A stretch of 64,000 nt of DNA from Rubrivivax sp. GTDB lineage: Bacteria; Pseudomonadota; Gammaproteobacteria; Burkholderiales; Burkholderiaceae_C. Both the position numbers and the translations under genes were made by a program. The stretch spans positions 1 through 64,000 of the forward strand of contig JALHPY010000001.1 of assembly GCA_022842305.1 (NCBI GenBank), in the 5' to 3' direction. Positions 55,096-64,000 of the stretch are shown here, piece after piece. The notes under the pieces were generated by a model. It was given only the letters and a program-made list of their open reading frames with translations, did no database searches and was not told the origin of the DNA. The stretch's first letter is position 1. Every line of letters starts with the position of its first letter.

Positions 55096-58000
55096 TCATT
55101 GCGCCGCCAGCCGGGCCGTGGCCTGGCGGGCCCGGCGCCGCTGCAGCAGCACGTAGAACACAGGGGTGAAGACGAGTCCGGCCACGGTGACCGCCAGCAT
55201 CCCGGCGAACACCGCCACGCCCACGGCCTGGCGCATCTCGGCGCCGGCTCCGGTGGCAAAGACCAGCGGCAGCACACCCATCACGAAGGCCAGCGAGGTC
55301 ATCAGGATCGGGCGCAGCCGCAGGCGGGCGGCTTCGACCACCGCGTCCGCCGCGCTCGCGCCCTGCTGCTGCAGCCGGCGCGCGAACTCCACGATCAGGA
55401 TCGCGTTCTTCGTTGCCAGCCCCACCAGCACCACCAGGCCGATCTGCGTGAACAGGTTGTTGTCGCTGCCGGCCAGCCACACACCGCCCAGCGCGCCGAG
55501 CAGCACGGTCGGCACGATGGCCAGCACCGCCAGCGGCAGTGCCCAGCTGCCATAGGTCGCGGCCAGGATCAGGAAGGCCAGCGCCACGGCCAGGGGAAAG
55601 ACCCACACGGCGCCGGCGCCGTCGCGGATCTGCTGGTAGCTCAGGTCGGTCCATTCGTAGCTGAAGCCTGCAGGCAGCTCCCGCGCGAGGATCTCCTCCA
55701 TCGCCGCGACGGCATCGCCCGAGCTCACGCCCGGCGCCGGCGCGCCGGAGAGGTCGGCCGAAGCGAAGCCGTTGTAGCGGCTCACGGGGTCCGGTCCGGT
55801 GGCGGGTCGGCTCGTGACCAGCGCCGCCAGGGGCACCATCTGGCCCTGCTCGTTGCGTGTCCACAGCCGCTTCACGGCCTCGGCATCGGCGCGGAAGGGC
55901 GCGTCGGCCTGCACGTTGACCTGCCAGGCCCGGCCGAGGAAGTTGAAGTCGTTAACGTACATCGAACCCAGGTAGACCTGCAGGGCCTCGAACACGTTGG
56001 CCAGTGGCACGCCCATGGCCAGCGCCTTCTCGCGGTCGACGTCCAGCGCCAGCTGCGGCACGCCGGCCTGGTAGCCCGAGAACAGGCCGGCCACGCGCGG
56101 GTCCTTGCCAGCAGCCGCCATCACCTGGCCCAGCGCGGCGTTCAGCGCCTCGTGCCCCTGCTGGCTGCGGTCCTGGATCTGCAGCTTGAAGCCGCCGGCC
56201 TGGCCCAGGCCGGGCACCGGGGGCGGCGGGAACATCGCGACGAAGCCCTCGTCGATGGCCTGGAAGCGGCCGTTCAGGGCCCCCGCAATGGCGCCCGCCG
56301 CAAGGCTCTTGCCCCTGCGCTGCTCGAAGGGGTCGAGCATGGTGAAGATCACCGCAGAGTTCGGACTGTTGACGAAGCCGTTGATCGAGATGCCGGGGAA
56401 GGCGACCATGCTCTCCACGCCGGGCTGGTCCAGCGCGATCTTGGTGACCGCCTTCGTCACGGCCTCGGTGCGGTCCAGCGACGCGCCCGGCGGCAATTGC
56501 ACGATGCCCACGAGGTAATACTTGTCCTGGGCCGGCACGAAGCCGGTGGGCACGGCCTTGAAGCTCCACACCGCGGCGGCTACCAGCACGGCATAGAGCG
56601 CCAGCAGTCGCAGCCCGCGCTTCGCGCCGGCGCGGGTCAGCACCGCATAACGCTCTGCCGCCCGGTCGAAGCCGCGGTTGAAGCCGCCGAAGAAGCGGCT
56701 CAGCAGGCCCTGGCCCGCGCTTGCGTGCGGCTTGAGCCACATCGCCGCCAGCGCCGGGCTCAGGGTCAGCGAATTGACGGCCGACAACAGCGTCGAGATG
56801 GCGATGGTCAGCGCGAACTGCTGGTAGAACTGGCCCGACAGCCCGCCCATGAAGGCGGTGGGAATGAACACCGCTGCCAGCACGGCGGTGATGGCCAGGA
56901 TCGGGCCGCTGACCTCCTTCATCGCCGCCAACGCCGCGTCGCGCGGCGTGAGGCCCCGCGCCAGGTGCCGCTCGACGTTTTCGACAACGACGATGGCGTC
57001 GTCGACCACGATGCCGATCGACAGCACCAGGCCGAACAGGCTCAGCGTGTTCAGCGTGAAGCCCGCCAGCTGCATCACGGCCAGCGTGCCGATCAGCGAC
57101 ACCGGTACCGCGGCGATGGGGATCAGCGACGCGCGCCAGCTCTGCAGGAACAGCAGCACCACCAGCACCACCAGCACCATGGCCTCGGCCAGGGTCTGGA
57201 TCACGTTGCCAATCGAAGCGCGCACGAACAGCGTCGGGTCGTAGGCAATGCGGTGCTGGATGTCCTGCGGAAAGCCTTGCTGCAGCCTGGCCATCTCGGC
57301 GCGCACGGCGGCCGCCACCTCGATGGCGCTGGCCTGCGGGTCCTGCACGATCTGCATGCCCACCGCAGGCTGGTTGTCCAACAGGCTGCGCAGCGAATAC
57401 GAGCTCGCACCCAGTTCGACGCGGGCCACATCCTTCAGGCGCAGTTGCTCGCCGGTGGGGCCGCTCTTGAGCACGATGTCACCGAAGGCCTCGGGCGAAG
57501 TCAGTCGCCCGGCCACCGTAAGTGGCAGCTGGTGCGCGCTGCGGGCGTCGGGCTGCTGGCCCACCGAGCCGGCCGCGACCTGCAGGTTCTGCGCCCGGAT
57601 CGCCGCGATCACGTCGCCGGCAATCAGGCTGCGCGCGGCCATGCGGTCCGGGTCCAGCCAGACGCGCAGGCTGTAGTCGCCCGCACCCCAGACCACGACC
57701 TTGCTGACGCCGGGCACGCGCAGCAAGGCGTCGCGCACCTCGATCTGCGCGAAGTTCGACAGGTGCAGCAGGTCGTAGCGCTCGCCCGGCGACAGCAGGT
57801 GCACGACCATCAGCATGTCGGGTGCGACCGACTCGCTGACCACGCCCAGGCGCTGCACCTCGGCGGGCAGGCGCGGCACGGCGCGGGCCACGCGGTTCTG
57901 CACCTCGGCCTCGGCGCGCGCGGCGTCGGTGTCGGCGCTGAAGGTCAGCGTCAGCGCATAGCGCCCGTCGCCTGAGGCGTTGGAGCCCATGTACTGCAGG

Positions 58001-58230
58001 CCCGGCAGCCCCGTCAGCTCGGTCTCCAGCGGCGTGGCCACGGTGTCGGCAATGACCTGCGGGTTGGCGCCCGGGTAGGCCGCACGCACCTGCACGGTGG
58101 TCGGCATCACGTTGGGGTATTCGGTCAGCGGTAGCCTGCCGATGCTGAGCAGGCCGGCCATGACGATGAGCAGCGACAGCACGATCGCCACGATCGGGCG
58201 GTCGATGAAGAGTCTGGCGAAGCGGTTCAC
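55096..58230 (-). CDS. HAE1-type RND efflux pump, GesB-like by context
   Basis: 1044 residues, HAE1 (AcrB/MexF-like) RND family: MNRFARLFIDRPIVAIVLSL, LTEYPNVMPTTVQVRAAYPG, the proton-relay helix LSIGIVVDDAIVVVENVERH, and the late block GLATKNAILIVEFARRLQQQ. These pumps normally export organic drugs. Here the operon carries a CueR-type MerR operator (59488-59518) and stands next to a CopA-CopZ-MerR set, the arrangement of the Salmonella gol/ges gold-response genes. A role in gold/copper-linked chemical efflux is inferred from this. It overlaps nothing; 10 bp follow the fusion protein gene. Confidence 0.88.
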   Translation of the reverse strand: MNRFARLFIDRPIVAIVLSLLIVMAGLLSIGRLPLTEYPNVMPTTVQVRAAYPGANPQVIADTVATPLETELTGLPGLQYMGSNASGDGRYALTLTFSADTDAARAEAEVQNRVARAVPRLPAEVQRLGVVSESVAPDMLMVVHLLSPGERYDLLHLSNFAQIEVRDALLRVPGVSKVVVWGAGDYSLRVWLDPDRMAARSLIAGDVIAAIRAQNLQVAAGSVGQQPDARSAHQLPLTVAGRLTSPEAFGDIVLKSGPTGEQLRLKDVARVELGASSYSLRSLLDNQPAVGMQIVQDPQASAIEVAAAVRAEMARLQQGFPQDIQHRIAYDPTLFVRASIGNVIQTLAEAMVLVVLVVLLFLQSWRASLIPIAAVPVSLIGTLAVMQLAGFTLNTLSLFGLVLSIGIVVDDAIVVVENVERHLARGLTPRDAALAAMKEVSGPILAITAVLAAVFIPTAFMGGLSGQFYQQFALTIAISTLLSAVNSLTLSPALAAMWLKPHASAGQGLLSRFFGGFNRGFDRAAERYAVLTRAGAKRGLRLLALYAVLVAAAVWSFKAVPTGFVPAQDKYYLVGIVQLPPGASLDRTEAVTKAVTKIALDQPGVESMVAFPGISINGFVNSPNSAVIFTMLDPFEQRRGKSLAAGAIAGALNGRFQAIDEGFVAMFPPPPVPGLGQAGGFKLQIQDRSQQGHEALNAALGQVMAAAGKDPRVAGLFSGYQAGVPQLALDVDREKALAMGVPLANVFEALQVYLGSMYVNDFNFLGRAWQVNVQADAPFRADAEAVKRLWTRNEQGQMVPLAALVTSRPATGPDPVSRYNGFASADLSGAPAPGVSSGDAVAAMEEILARELPAGFSYEWTDLSYQQIRDGAGAVWVFPLAVALAFLILAATYGSWALPLAVLAIVPTVLLGALGGVWLAGSDNNLFTQIGLVVLVGLATKNAILIVEFARRLQQQGASAADAVVEAARLRLRPILMTSLAFVMGVLPLVFATGAGAEMRQAVGVAVFAGMLAVTVAGLVFTPVFYVLLQRRRARQATARLAAQ

Positions 58231-58240
58231 GGCGGGCTCC

Positions 58241-59458
58241 TCAAGACTTGGCCGCTGCTTCGGCCTGCGCGTGCGCGGGTTCTGCGGCCGCCGCCTGCGC
58301 CCTGACCGTCATGCCGGGGCGCACGCGCATCGGGCCGGAGACGATCACCTGCTCGCCAGCCTTGACGCCGGCGGTGACGATGCGGTGTTCCTCATGGCTG
58401 GCGCCCACGCTGACGGTCCGGTACTCGACCTTGCCGTCGCCGCCCACGACCAGCACGAAGCGCCGGCCCTGGTCGGTGCCGATGGCCTTGTCGGGCACCA
58501 GCAGCGCGGGCTCGCTCTGCCCGGTGGCGAGTTGGATGCGGACGAACTGACCGGGAATCAGCCCCGCATGCGGCGCGTCGACCCGCGCGCGCAGGCGCAG
58601 CGTGCCGGTGGCAGCATCGATCGAGTGGTCGGCAAAGTCGACGGGGGCCTCGGCGAGCGGGTGCCGGCCCTCGGCATCCAGGATGCGTGCCTTCCAGTGC
58701 TTCATGCCGTTCGTGCCACGGTCTGCGGCCAGGCGCTCCAGCACGTCCCGGTCGGAGACGTCGAAGTGCACGTGCAAGGGCGCGACCGAGACGATCGATG
58801 CCAGCGGCGTGGCCTGGTGGCCCGCTGCAACGAAGTTGCCCGCGGTGACCAGCGCGCGGCCGATGCGACCGGCGATGGGAGCACGCACCAGCGTGAAGTC
58901 ACGGTCGAGCGTCGCGGTCTGCAGCGCGGCCTCGGCGGCGGCTCGGTGGGCCTGGGCCTCGGCATGCGCCGAGACGCGCCGTTCAAGCGCTTCTGCGGCA
59001 ATGGCGCGGTCGGCGTGCATCAGCTTGGCGCGCTCGGCCTCGGAGGCCGTGAGCGCCTCGCGCGCCTGGGACAGTTGCAGATCGGCACGGGCGCGTGCCA
59101 CGGCAGCGTCGAACGGGCGCGGGTCGATCTGGAACAGCGGCTGACCCGCTCGCACGAGATCCCCCTCGCGGAACAGAACGGCCTCGACCGGGCCGGCCAC
59201 GCGCGGTTGCAGGTCCACGCGCTGCGAGGGCTCGACGCGGGCCACCTGGGTGTGCGTCGACGCCAGCGGGCTCTGCACGACCCGCGCCACCGGTACGGCA
59301 GGCGCTTCTGCGGCCGCGGGTGCGGCTGCATGCGCATCGGGCAGGGCCGGCTGGCAGGCCACCAGCACGGCGGCGGCCAGCACGGCCAGGCCACCCACTG
59401 CCAGGGTGCGGCGCAGGCTGCGCGGGGACGGGGTCGGATCTGCTGGGGCTCGGAACAT
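58241..59458 (-). CDS. RND membrane fusion lipoprotein, GesA-like by context
   Basis: 405 residues. Lipobox VLVAC (Cys35) anchors it to the inner membrane. Adaptor blocks: QVARVEPSQRVDLQPRVAGP, VRAGQPLFQIDPRPFDAAVA, an alpha-hairpin (ASEAERAKLMHADRAIAAEA), LVRAPIAGRIGRALVTAGNF and LIPGQFVRIQLATGQSEPAL. It bridges the RND pump and the outer membrane factor. ATG 59458 is preceded by GAGGAGC on this strand. First gene of the operon, controlled from the MerR-type site at 59488-59518. Confidence 0.9.
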   Translation of the reverse strand: MFRAPADPTPSPRSLRRTLAVGGLAVLAAAVLVACQPALPDAHAAAPAAAEAPAVPVARVVQSPLASTHTQVARVEPSQRVDLQPRVAGPVEAVLFREGDLVRAGQPLFQIDPRPFDAAVARARADLQLSQAREALTASEAERAKLMHADRAIAAEALERRVSAHAEAQAHRAAAEAALQTATLDRDFTLVRAPIAGRIGRALVTAGNFVAAGHQATPLASIVSVAPLHVHFDVSDRDVLERLAADRGTNGMKHWKARILDAEGRHPLAEAPVDFADHSIDAATGTLRLRARVDAPHAGLIPGQFVRIQLATGQSEPALLVPDKAIGTDQGRRFVLVVGGDGKVEYRTVSVGASHEEHRIVTAGVKAGEQVIVSGPMRVRPGMTVRAQAAAAEPAHAQAEAAAKS

Positions 59459-59487
59459 GGTCGGCTCCTCGGTTGCGAAGTGCCTGC

Positions 59488-59518
59488 ATGGTCGGGATTG
59501 CCGCAGTGGCAAGGTCAA
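59488..59518 (-). promoter_or_regulatory. MerR-type promoter of the HAE1 RND operon
   Basis: On the minus strand TTGACC (complement of 59513-59518), a 19-bp spacer containing CTTGCCACTGCGGCAA, close to the palindrome before the regulator gene (CTTGCCACTGTGGCAA), then GACCAT. The start codon is 30 bp downstream. The shared operator sequence makes this operon a probable target of the regulator at 52882. Confidence 0.72.
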
Positions 59519-59705
59519 GCCAGCGTTTGACACGCCGAAGGAGCCCGCCAGGGGTCGGGGCCTGTCTGAGAACTGCAGGCGCGACATCGCGACCGGACTC
59601 CCAGCACATCCGGCGAATCGCCGCCAGCACACAGGCCCCCAAGGCCAAGGGCCGTAGCCCTGGGCCGGTGCACGAAGCAAGTCGCCTCGCTACACTCAAT
59701 GCACC

Positions 59706-60059
59706 ATGCGCCGTTCCGCCGTCCTCTTCGTCATGCTGTTTGCCATGCTCTGGCAATCGGTGGCGTTGGCGCGCGTTGGCTCGACGGTGAATGCACTGGC
59801 TGACCAGGAGCACACCGCGCTGCACTGGCAGGAAGTGAGCCACCATCACCTTGAGGATGGCTCGCTCCAAATGGACGATTCGAAGGAATCCGTGCAGCAC
59901 GTGCTGAGCGATCACGTGAGCGCAACTACTGCGCTCATGGTCACGACTCCGCACGATTTCGCGAGCCTGGGTTCCGCCGCTCCGGCCGACTTGCACGGGA
60001 CACGCGTGCCCAACCCCACGCTCGACGGCCTGCTCAGGCCACCTCGCGCCCGCTCCTGA
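59706..60059 (+). CDS. Small periplasmic His-rich protein (CzcI-like)
   Basis: 117 residues. A signal peptide (LFVMLFAMLWQSVALA) is followed by HTALHWQEVSHHHLEDGSLQ and DDSKESVQHVLSDH, a His/Asp-rich pattern as in the small CzcI-type proteins that precede czcCBA operons, and a short tail RPPRARS. It is read in the same direction as the TolC-type gene 140 bp downstream. A regulatory or metal-sensing role in the periplasm is inferred from position only. Confidence 0.55.
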   Translation: MRRSAVLFVMLFAMLWQSVALARVGSTVNALADQEHTALHWQEVSHHHLEDGSLQMDDSKESVQHVLSDHVSATTALMVTTPHDFASLGSAAPADLHGTRVPNPTLDGLLRPPRARS

Positions 60060-60198
60060 CCCGCCTTCGCGGCGGGCGTCCCCCTGTGGGCGCCCGGCCT
60101 CCCGCCGCCCCGGCCACCCCCGCAAGCGCTCGTCCGCCCCTGGCGTGACCTGAACTCCGCGTCCGGCCGGCCCCGGCTGTCGAATCGTCAGGATCATC

Positions 60199-61473
60199 GT
60201 GAAACCACTTCCCTGGCTGTCTGCCTGCGCGCTTGCGGGCAGCCTGGCCGGCGGGCCCGTCTGGGCCCATCCTGCCGCATCCCCACCAGGCCCTCAGGAC
60301 GCGCTCGCCGCCGCGTCTGCCCCAGTGGCGGGCACCGTCACCCTTGGCGCGGCCCTGGACGCCGCCTGGCAGCGCGCGGTCGCCGCAAGTGAAAGCGCTG
60401 GCCAGCGCCGCCGCGCCGAAGCCGACCGCGTCGCCGCGGGCAGCCTCTGGGCCGCGCCACCCTCGCTGGAACTGAGCCACCGTGACGACCGGCTGCAAAG
60501 CAGCGCTGGCCGGCGCGAGACCGAGATCGGCGTGGCCGTTCCGCTGTGGCTGCCCGGCCAGAGAGCGGCGCGCGCCGGCACCGGCGAGGCCGCTGCGTCA
60601 CTGGCCCGGGCGGCCGAACAGGTGGCCCGCCTGCGCCTGGCCGGTGAACTGCGCGAGGCGGCGTGGCAGCACGCCGCCTTGCAGGCCGAGGCGGCGCAGG
60701 TCAACGCCCAGACCCAGTCGCTGAAGCAGCTTGCCGAGGACGTCGAGCGTCGCGTGCGTGTTGGCGACCTGGCGCGTGCCGATGCCCTGGCCGCCCAGGC
60801 CGAACACCTGGCAGCGACCGCGCTGCAGGCCGATGTACGCCAGCGCCTGCAGGCGGCGAGTGCGCGCTGGACTCAGCTGACCGGACTCACGGCAGCGCCG
60901 GACCTGACGGCGCCGCCTGGCGACGCAGTGCCCGAGCCAGCGGCACCGCATCCGGAAGTGCAACTCGCCAGCCAGTCCACCGAACTGGCTCGTAAACGCG
61001 TGGACTTGATGCGCCACTCGCGCCGCGACGCGCCCGAACTTAAGGTGGGGCTGCGCCAGGACGTCCCCGGCCGGGGCGAAGCTTCGCAAGGCAGCCTTGT
61101 AGTGGGCCTGCGCCTGCCCTTCGGCACCGACGACCGCAACCGGCCGCTGGAAGCGGCCGCACTCACCGAACTGGAAGTGGCCCAGGTTCAGGAGCAGCGT
61201 TTGCGCGAACGGTTGGGCAGCGACATCGACACCGCCCGCGATGCGCAGCGTTCGGCCGACGCACAACTCGAAGCCGAGACCGCCCGTGCGCGCCTGCTGC
61301 GGGAGCGCGCAACCCTGATCGACAAATCCTTCCGTGCCGGCGAGACGCCGCTGCCCGACCTGCTGCGCGCGCTCGCGGCCGCGGCGCAGGCCGACAGTGC
61401 CGTTGCGCGCCAGATCGCCGCGCGGGGTCTCGCCCGCGCCCGACTCCAACAGACCCTGGGACTCCTGCCATGA
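60199..61473 (+). CDS. CzcC-like outer membrane efflux protein
   Basis: 424 residues, GTG start. Signal peptide (LSACALAGSLAGGPVWA) then TolC-type helices: GAALDAAWQRAVAASESAGQ, PPSLELSHRDDR, EIGVAVPLWLPGQRAARAGT, RVRVGDLARADALAAQAEHL, and in the second repeat LKVGLRQDVPGRGEASQGSL, VVGLRLPFGTDDRN. The layout (small His-rich protein, outer factor, periplasmic protein, fusion protein, HME-RND pump) is that of a czc/cus-like metal efflux operon. It overlaps the next gene by 4 bp. The metal is not evident. Confidence 0.85.
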   Translation: MKPLPWLSACALAGSLAGGPVWAHPAASPPGPQDALAAASAPVAGTVTLGAALDAAWQRAVAASESAGQRRRAEADRVAAGSLWAAPPSLELSHRDDRLQSSAGRRETEIGVAVPLWLPGQRAARAGTGEAAASLARAAEQVARLRLAGELREAAWQHAALQAEAAQVNAQTQSLKQLAEDVERRVRVGDLARADALAAQAEHLAATALQADVRQRLQAASARWTQLTGLTAAPDLTAPPGDAVPEPAAPHPEVQLASQSTELARKRVDLMRHSRRDAPELKVGLRQDVPGRGEASQGSLVVGLRLPFGTDDRNRPLEAAALTELEVAQVQEQRLRERLGSDIDTARDAQRSADAQLEAETARARLLRERATLIDKSFRAGETPLPDLLRALAAAAQADSAVARQIAARGLARARLQQTLGLLP

Positions 61474-62123
61474 ACCGTCTCCCCAAGCGCCGCTCGTCGC
61501 AGCAACTGCTGGCCGCCGTAGCGATGACGCTGCTGCTGCTCGCTAACGCACCCACGCTCGCCGCCCCCGGCGCCCATGGCCCGAACGGCGAACATCTGGA
61601 TGCCCCGACCGCGATGCGCCCTGCATCGGCCCTGCCGCGCGTCGAGGCCAGCACCGAAGCCTTCGAACTGGTGGCCGAGCTGCGCGCCGGCGAGTTGGCC
61701 ATCGTGGTCGACCGCTACGAGACCAACGAACCCGTGCTGGGCGCGAAACTCGAAGTCGAGAGCGGCACACTGAAGGCCGTCGCCGCGTTCCGCGCCGAGC
61801 AAGGTGACTACGTTGTCACCGATGCCGGCATGCTGAAGGCGCTGGCTGTGCCTGGCGAGCACGGGTTGGTCTTCACACTCGTGGCCGGCCCGGACAGCGA
61901 CCTGCTCGACGGCACGCTGGCGAGCACAGCGGGTGGCTCTGGCGCTGCGTCTGCAGGGAGTGACCACGGACACGCCCATGGCAACGATGCCCATGGGCAC
62001 GACCATCTGCTGGAGCGAGCCGCCTGGCTGGGCGCCGGCATCACGGCCGTGGGCTTGATCGGCGGCATCGCCTGGTGGCGCCAGCGCCGTCGGGAAGCCA
62101 GCACGCCGCAGGGAGGCGTGTGA
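61470..62123 (+). CDS. Periplasmic membrane-anchored protein of metal RND operon
   Basis: 217 residues. Signal peptide (AVAMTLLLLANAPTLA), directly followed by APGAHGPNGEHLDAP, a motif repeated at the mature N terminus of the next gene's product. Then a beta-rich domain (FELVAELRAGELAIVVDRYE, KLEVESGTLKAVAAF), a His-rich linker (DHGHAHGNDAHGHDH) and a C-terminal membrane helix (WLGAGITAVGLIGGIAWW). It likely works with the fusion protein; the shared motif suggests a common metal or partner site. It overlaps both neighbours (4 bp with the outer factor, TGATG with the fusion protein). Family not named. Confidence 0.7.
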   Translation: MNRLPKRRSSQQLLAAVAMTLLLLANAPTLAAPGAHGPNGEHLDAPTAMRPASALPRVEASTEAFELVAELRAGELAIVVDRYETNEPVLGAKLEVESGTLKAVAAFRAEQGDYVVTDAGMLKALAVPGEHGLVFTLVAGPDSDLLDGTLASTAGGSGAASAGSDHGHAHGNDAHGHDHLLERAAWLGAGITAVGLIGGIAWWRQRRREASTPQGGV

Positions 62124-63295
62124 TGACGCCACACCGCCTGACACAACGCAACCCGCAAACTGCGGTGGCCATAGTGGCTTTGGCGGCCTGTCTGCACTGG
62201 CTGTCGACGGCGCATGCCGCCCCCGGCGCGCATGGCCCCAATGGTGAGCACCTCGACGCGCCCGGCGTCGCGGTCAACGCGTCCGGCCTGGCTCGCCTGC
62301 CCGACGGCAGCGTCAACGTGCCGAAGCTTGCCCAGCGGCGCATGGCCATCCGCACGGTGCTGGCACCCGAGTCCGATGCCGCGGCCACGGTCGAAATGCC
62401 CGGCAGGGTGATCATGGATCCCAACGCCAGCGGCCGCGTGCAGGCCGTGCACGGTGGACGCGTCGAGCCCGGGCCCAAGGGCCTGCCCGTCGCCGGTCAG
62501 TCTGTGAAGCGAGGTGACCTGCTGGCCTACGTGCGCCACCACGCCGAGCCCTATGCCCTGGGCGCGCAGCAGGCTCAGATGGCCGAACTGCGTGCGCAGC
62601 GTCAACTGGCCGAACAGCGCGTGCAGCGGCTCGAGGGCCTGGAAGGCACGGTGCCGCGCAAGGAGATCGAGGCGGCCCGTTCCGAGGCGATAAGCCTGGC
62701 CGAGCGCGAGCGCAGCATCGGCGGCAGCTTGGTGGCCCGCGAAACCCTGACCGCTCCGGTCAGCGGCGTGATCGCGCGTGCCGACCTCGTCGTGGGCCAG
62801 GTCGTGGAGTCGCGCGACGTGCTGTTCGAGGTGGTGGACCCGGCGCGCATGCTGGTAGAGGCCACGACGGCCGACGTCACCGTGGCCGCCCGCGTGGCCG
62901 GCGCGTCGCTGCAAGGGGTGCCCGAGGTGACGCTGCGCTTGCTGGGCACGTCACGCTCGCTGCGCGAAGGCGTGCTGCCGCTGACCTTCGCCGTGAGTGC
63001 GGTGAAGAAGGGCGCCTCCCTGTCGGCGGCTTTGCCATTGGCCATTGGCCAGCCGGTCACCGTGGTGGCGCAATCAAGAGAACGCATCAAGGGCGTGGTG
63101 CTGCCGGCGCAAGCGGTGGTGCGCAACCCGTCCAACGAGCCCATCGTGTGGATCAAGTCGGGCGCCGAGCGCTTCATACCGCAGCCGGTGCAGGTCCGGC
63201 CGCTGGATGCGAGCACGGTGGTGGTGACGCAGGGCTTGAGCGCCGACAACCGCGTCGTCGTGCAGGGCGCGCCGCTGATCTCGCAGATCCGCTGA
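62123..63295 (+). CDS. Metal RND membrane fusion protein (CzcB-like)
   Basis: 390 residues. After a signal peptide the mature end has APGAHGPNGEHLDAPG as in the preceding protein. Adaptor blocks: EMPGRVIMDPNASGRVQAVH, PVAGQSVKRGDLLAYVRHHA, a coiled hairpin (AELRAQRQLAEQRVQRLEGL), LTAPVSGVIARADLVVGQVV, and VLPAQAVVRNPSNEPIVWIK near the end. It joins the CzcC-like factor and the HME-RND pump. ATG 62123 overlaps the previous stop (TGATG), so translation is coupled. Confidence 0.88.
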   Translation: MTPHRLTQRNPQTAVAIVALAACLHWLSTAHAAPGAHGPNGEHLDAPGVAVNASGLARLPDGSVNVPKLAQRRMAIRTVLAPESDAAATVEMPGRVIMDPNASGRVQAVHGGRVEPGPKGLPVAGQSVKRGDLLAYVRHHAEPYALGAQQAQMAELRAQRQLAEQRVQRLEGLEGTVPRKEIEAARSEAISLAERERSIGGSLVARETLTAPVSGVIARADLVVGQVVESRDVLFEVVDPARMLVEATTADVTVAARVAGASLQGVPEVTLRLLGTSRSLREGVLPLTFAVSAVKKGASLSAALPLAIGQPVTVVAQSRERIKGVVLPAQAVVRNPSNEPIVWIKSGAERFIPQPVQVRPLDASTVVVTQGLSADNRVVVQGAPLISQIR

Positions 63296-63310
63296 ACGGG
63301 AGACCTCTTC

Positions 63311-64000
63311 ATGTTCAACTGGATCGTTCGTCACAGCCTGCACAACCGCCCGCTCGTGCTGGCGGTGGCGGCGCTGTTGATGGTCTACGGTGCAATGACG
63401 GCCTGGCGCACGCCGGTCGATGTCTTCCCCGACCTCAACAAGCCGCTGATCACCGTGCTGACCGAGGCCGGCGGCATGGCGCCGGAAGAGGTGGAGCAAC
63501 TCGTCACGTTTCCGCTGGAGACCGCGCTCAACGGCATGCCGGGCGTGACCCGCGTGCGCTCGACATCGGGCGTGGGTCTGTCGCTGGTCTATGCCGAGTT
63601 CGACTGGGGCACCGACATCTACCGCAACCGCCAACTGGTGGCGGAGCGGCTTGCGCTGGTGCGCGAGCAGATGCCCGGCGACATCACGCCAGTGATGGGC
63701 CCGGTTTCGTCCATCATGGGCGAGGTCATGCTGGTGGCGCTGCCCTTGATTCCAGCTGGCGTGCCGGGTGATGGCAAGTCCGAGATCGCCACACCCATGC
63801 AGGCCCGCGAATACGCCGACTTCGTGCTTCGCCCGCGGCTGCTGTCCATCCCCGGCGTGTCGCAGGTCATTCCCATCGGCGGTGAAGTGCGCACCCTGCG
63901 CGTGGCGCCCGACACCGCGCGCATGGCGCAGTTCGGTGTCTCGCTGACCCAGGTCGAGCAGGCCTTGAAGGGCTACGCCGGCAATGCGGGCGGCGGCTTC
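63311..64000 (+). CDS. Heavy-metal RND efflux pump (CzcA-like), 3' truncated
   Basis: First 230 residues of a pump cut by the window end. It starts [20 protein letters not shown] and has [60 protein letters not shown] and [19 protein letters not shown], the first periplasmic part of HME-type RND proteins. The family is clear, but the metal group cannot be told from this part since the proton-relay helix lies beyond the edge. The gene is 15 bp after the fusion protein. Confidence 0.9.
   Translation, partial: MFNWIVRHSLHNRPLVLAVAALLMVYGAMTAWRTPVDVFPDLNKPLITVLTEAGGMAPEEVEQLVTFPLETALNGMPGVTRVRSTSGVGLSLVYAEFDWGTDIYRNRQLVAERLALVREQMPGDITPVMGPVSSIMGEVMLVALPLIPAGVPGDGKSEIATPMQAREYADFVLRPRLLSIPGVSQVIPIGGEVRTLRVAPDTARMAQFGVSLTQVEQALKGYAGNAGGGF

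Overview
The window looks like a nitrogen-fixing betaproteobacterium of the order Burkholderiales (Rubrivivax/Leptothrix/Ideonella/Azohydromonas-like). This rests on high GC, a nif-fix cluster with an oxygen-sensitive type NifA, a Comamonadaceae-style intergenic repeat between fixC and fixX, and several Burkholderiales-type metal-resistance families. The genus is an inference; no rRNA or housekeeping marker is present.

Region 1 (1-8.7 kb) is the end of a nif cluster: a truncated 2Fe-2S ferredoxin, a palindromic intergenic stretch, then nifV-nifW-fixABCX, a ferritin-like gene and nifA. A perfect NifA upstream activator sequence (846-861) and a textbook -24/-12 sigma54 promoter (936-950) stand before nifV. 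An FNR/FixK-type palindrome (6776-6789) stands before nifA. FixABCX would feed electrons to nitrogenase, NifV makes homocitrate, NifW helps assembly, and NifA drives the operon.

Region 2 (8.76-18.8 kb) starts at an initiator tRNA-Met gene, a usual target for island insertion. It is lower in GC than its flanks, has a dense cluster of TGTGCCCA-type repeats, and holds a defence-type gene set: Kiwa (kwaA-kwaB), a six-gene minus-strand operon (Gp37/Gp68-like three-Cys protein, TcmP, an HTH protein, a dual-OB protein, two DUF488 proteins), a DUF6880 protein and fragments of broken genes.

Region 3 (18.4-28 kb) is an integration module (Cro/CI-type repressor, strong divergent promoter, excisionase, tyrosine integrase). 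It is followed by a cargo of a degenerate OB-HD protein, a LAGLIDADG protein, an AAA+ ATPase, and a chain of five genes joined by 4-bp overlaps that includes two metallophosphoesterases and tandem paralogues. A diguanylate cyclase closes this stretch.

Region 4 (28.4-64 kb) is a large copper/silver/gold-type resistance island. It carries small His/Met-rich periplasmic proteins, a YHS-containing P1B ATPase, a CopRS/CusRS-like two-component system, tandemly duplicated DUF4148 genes, a cupredoxin, CopK, a DUF411 protein, CusCBA with a CusF domain fused to CusB, a CopA-CopZ-CueR set, an HAE1-type RND pump resembling Salmonella GesABC in arrangement, and the start of a CzcCBA-like operon cut by the window end. 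Two regulons can be read from the DNA: five MerR-type promoters with 19-bp spacers, and three TGACA-N4-(T/C)GTAAT boxes likely bound by the response regulator. Frameshifted and truncated genes and a 1.15-kb tandem duplication show that the island has been rearranged recently.
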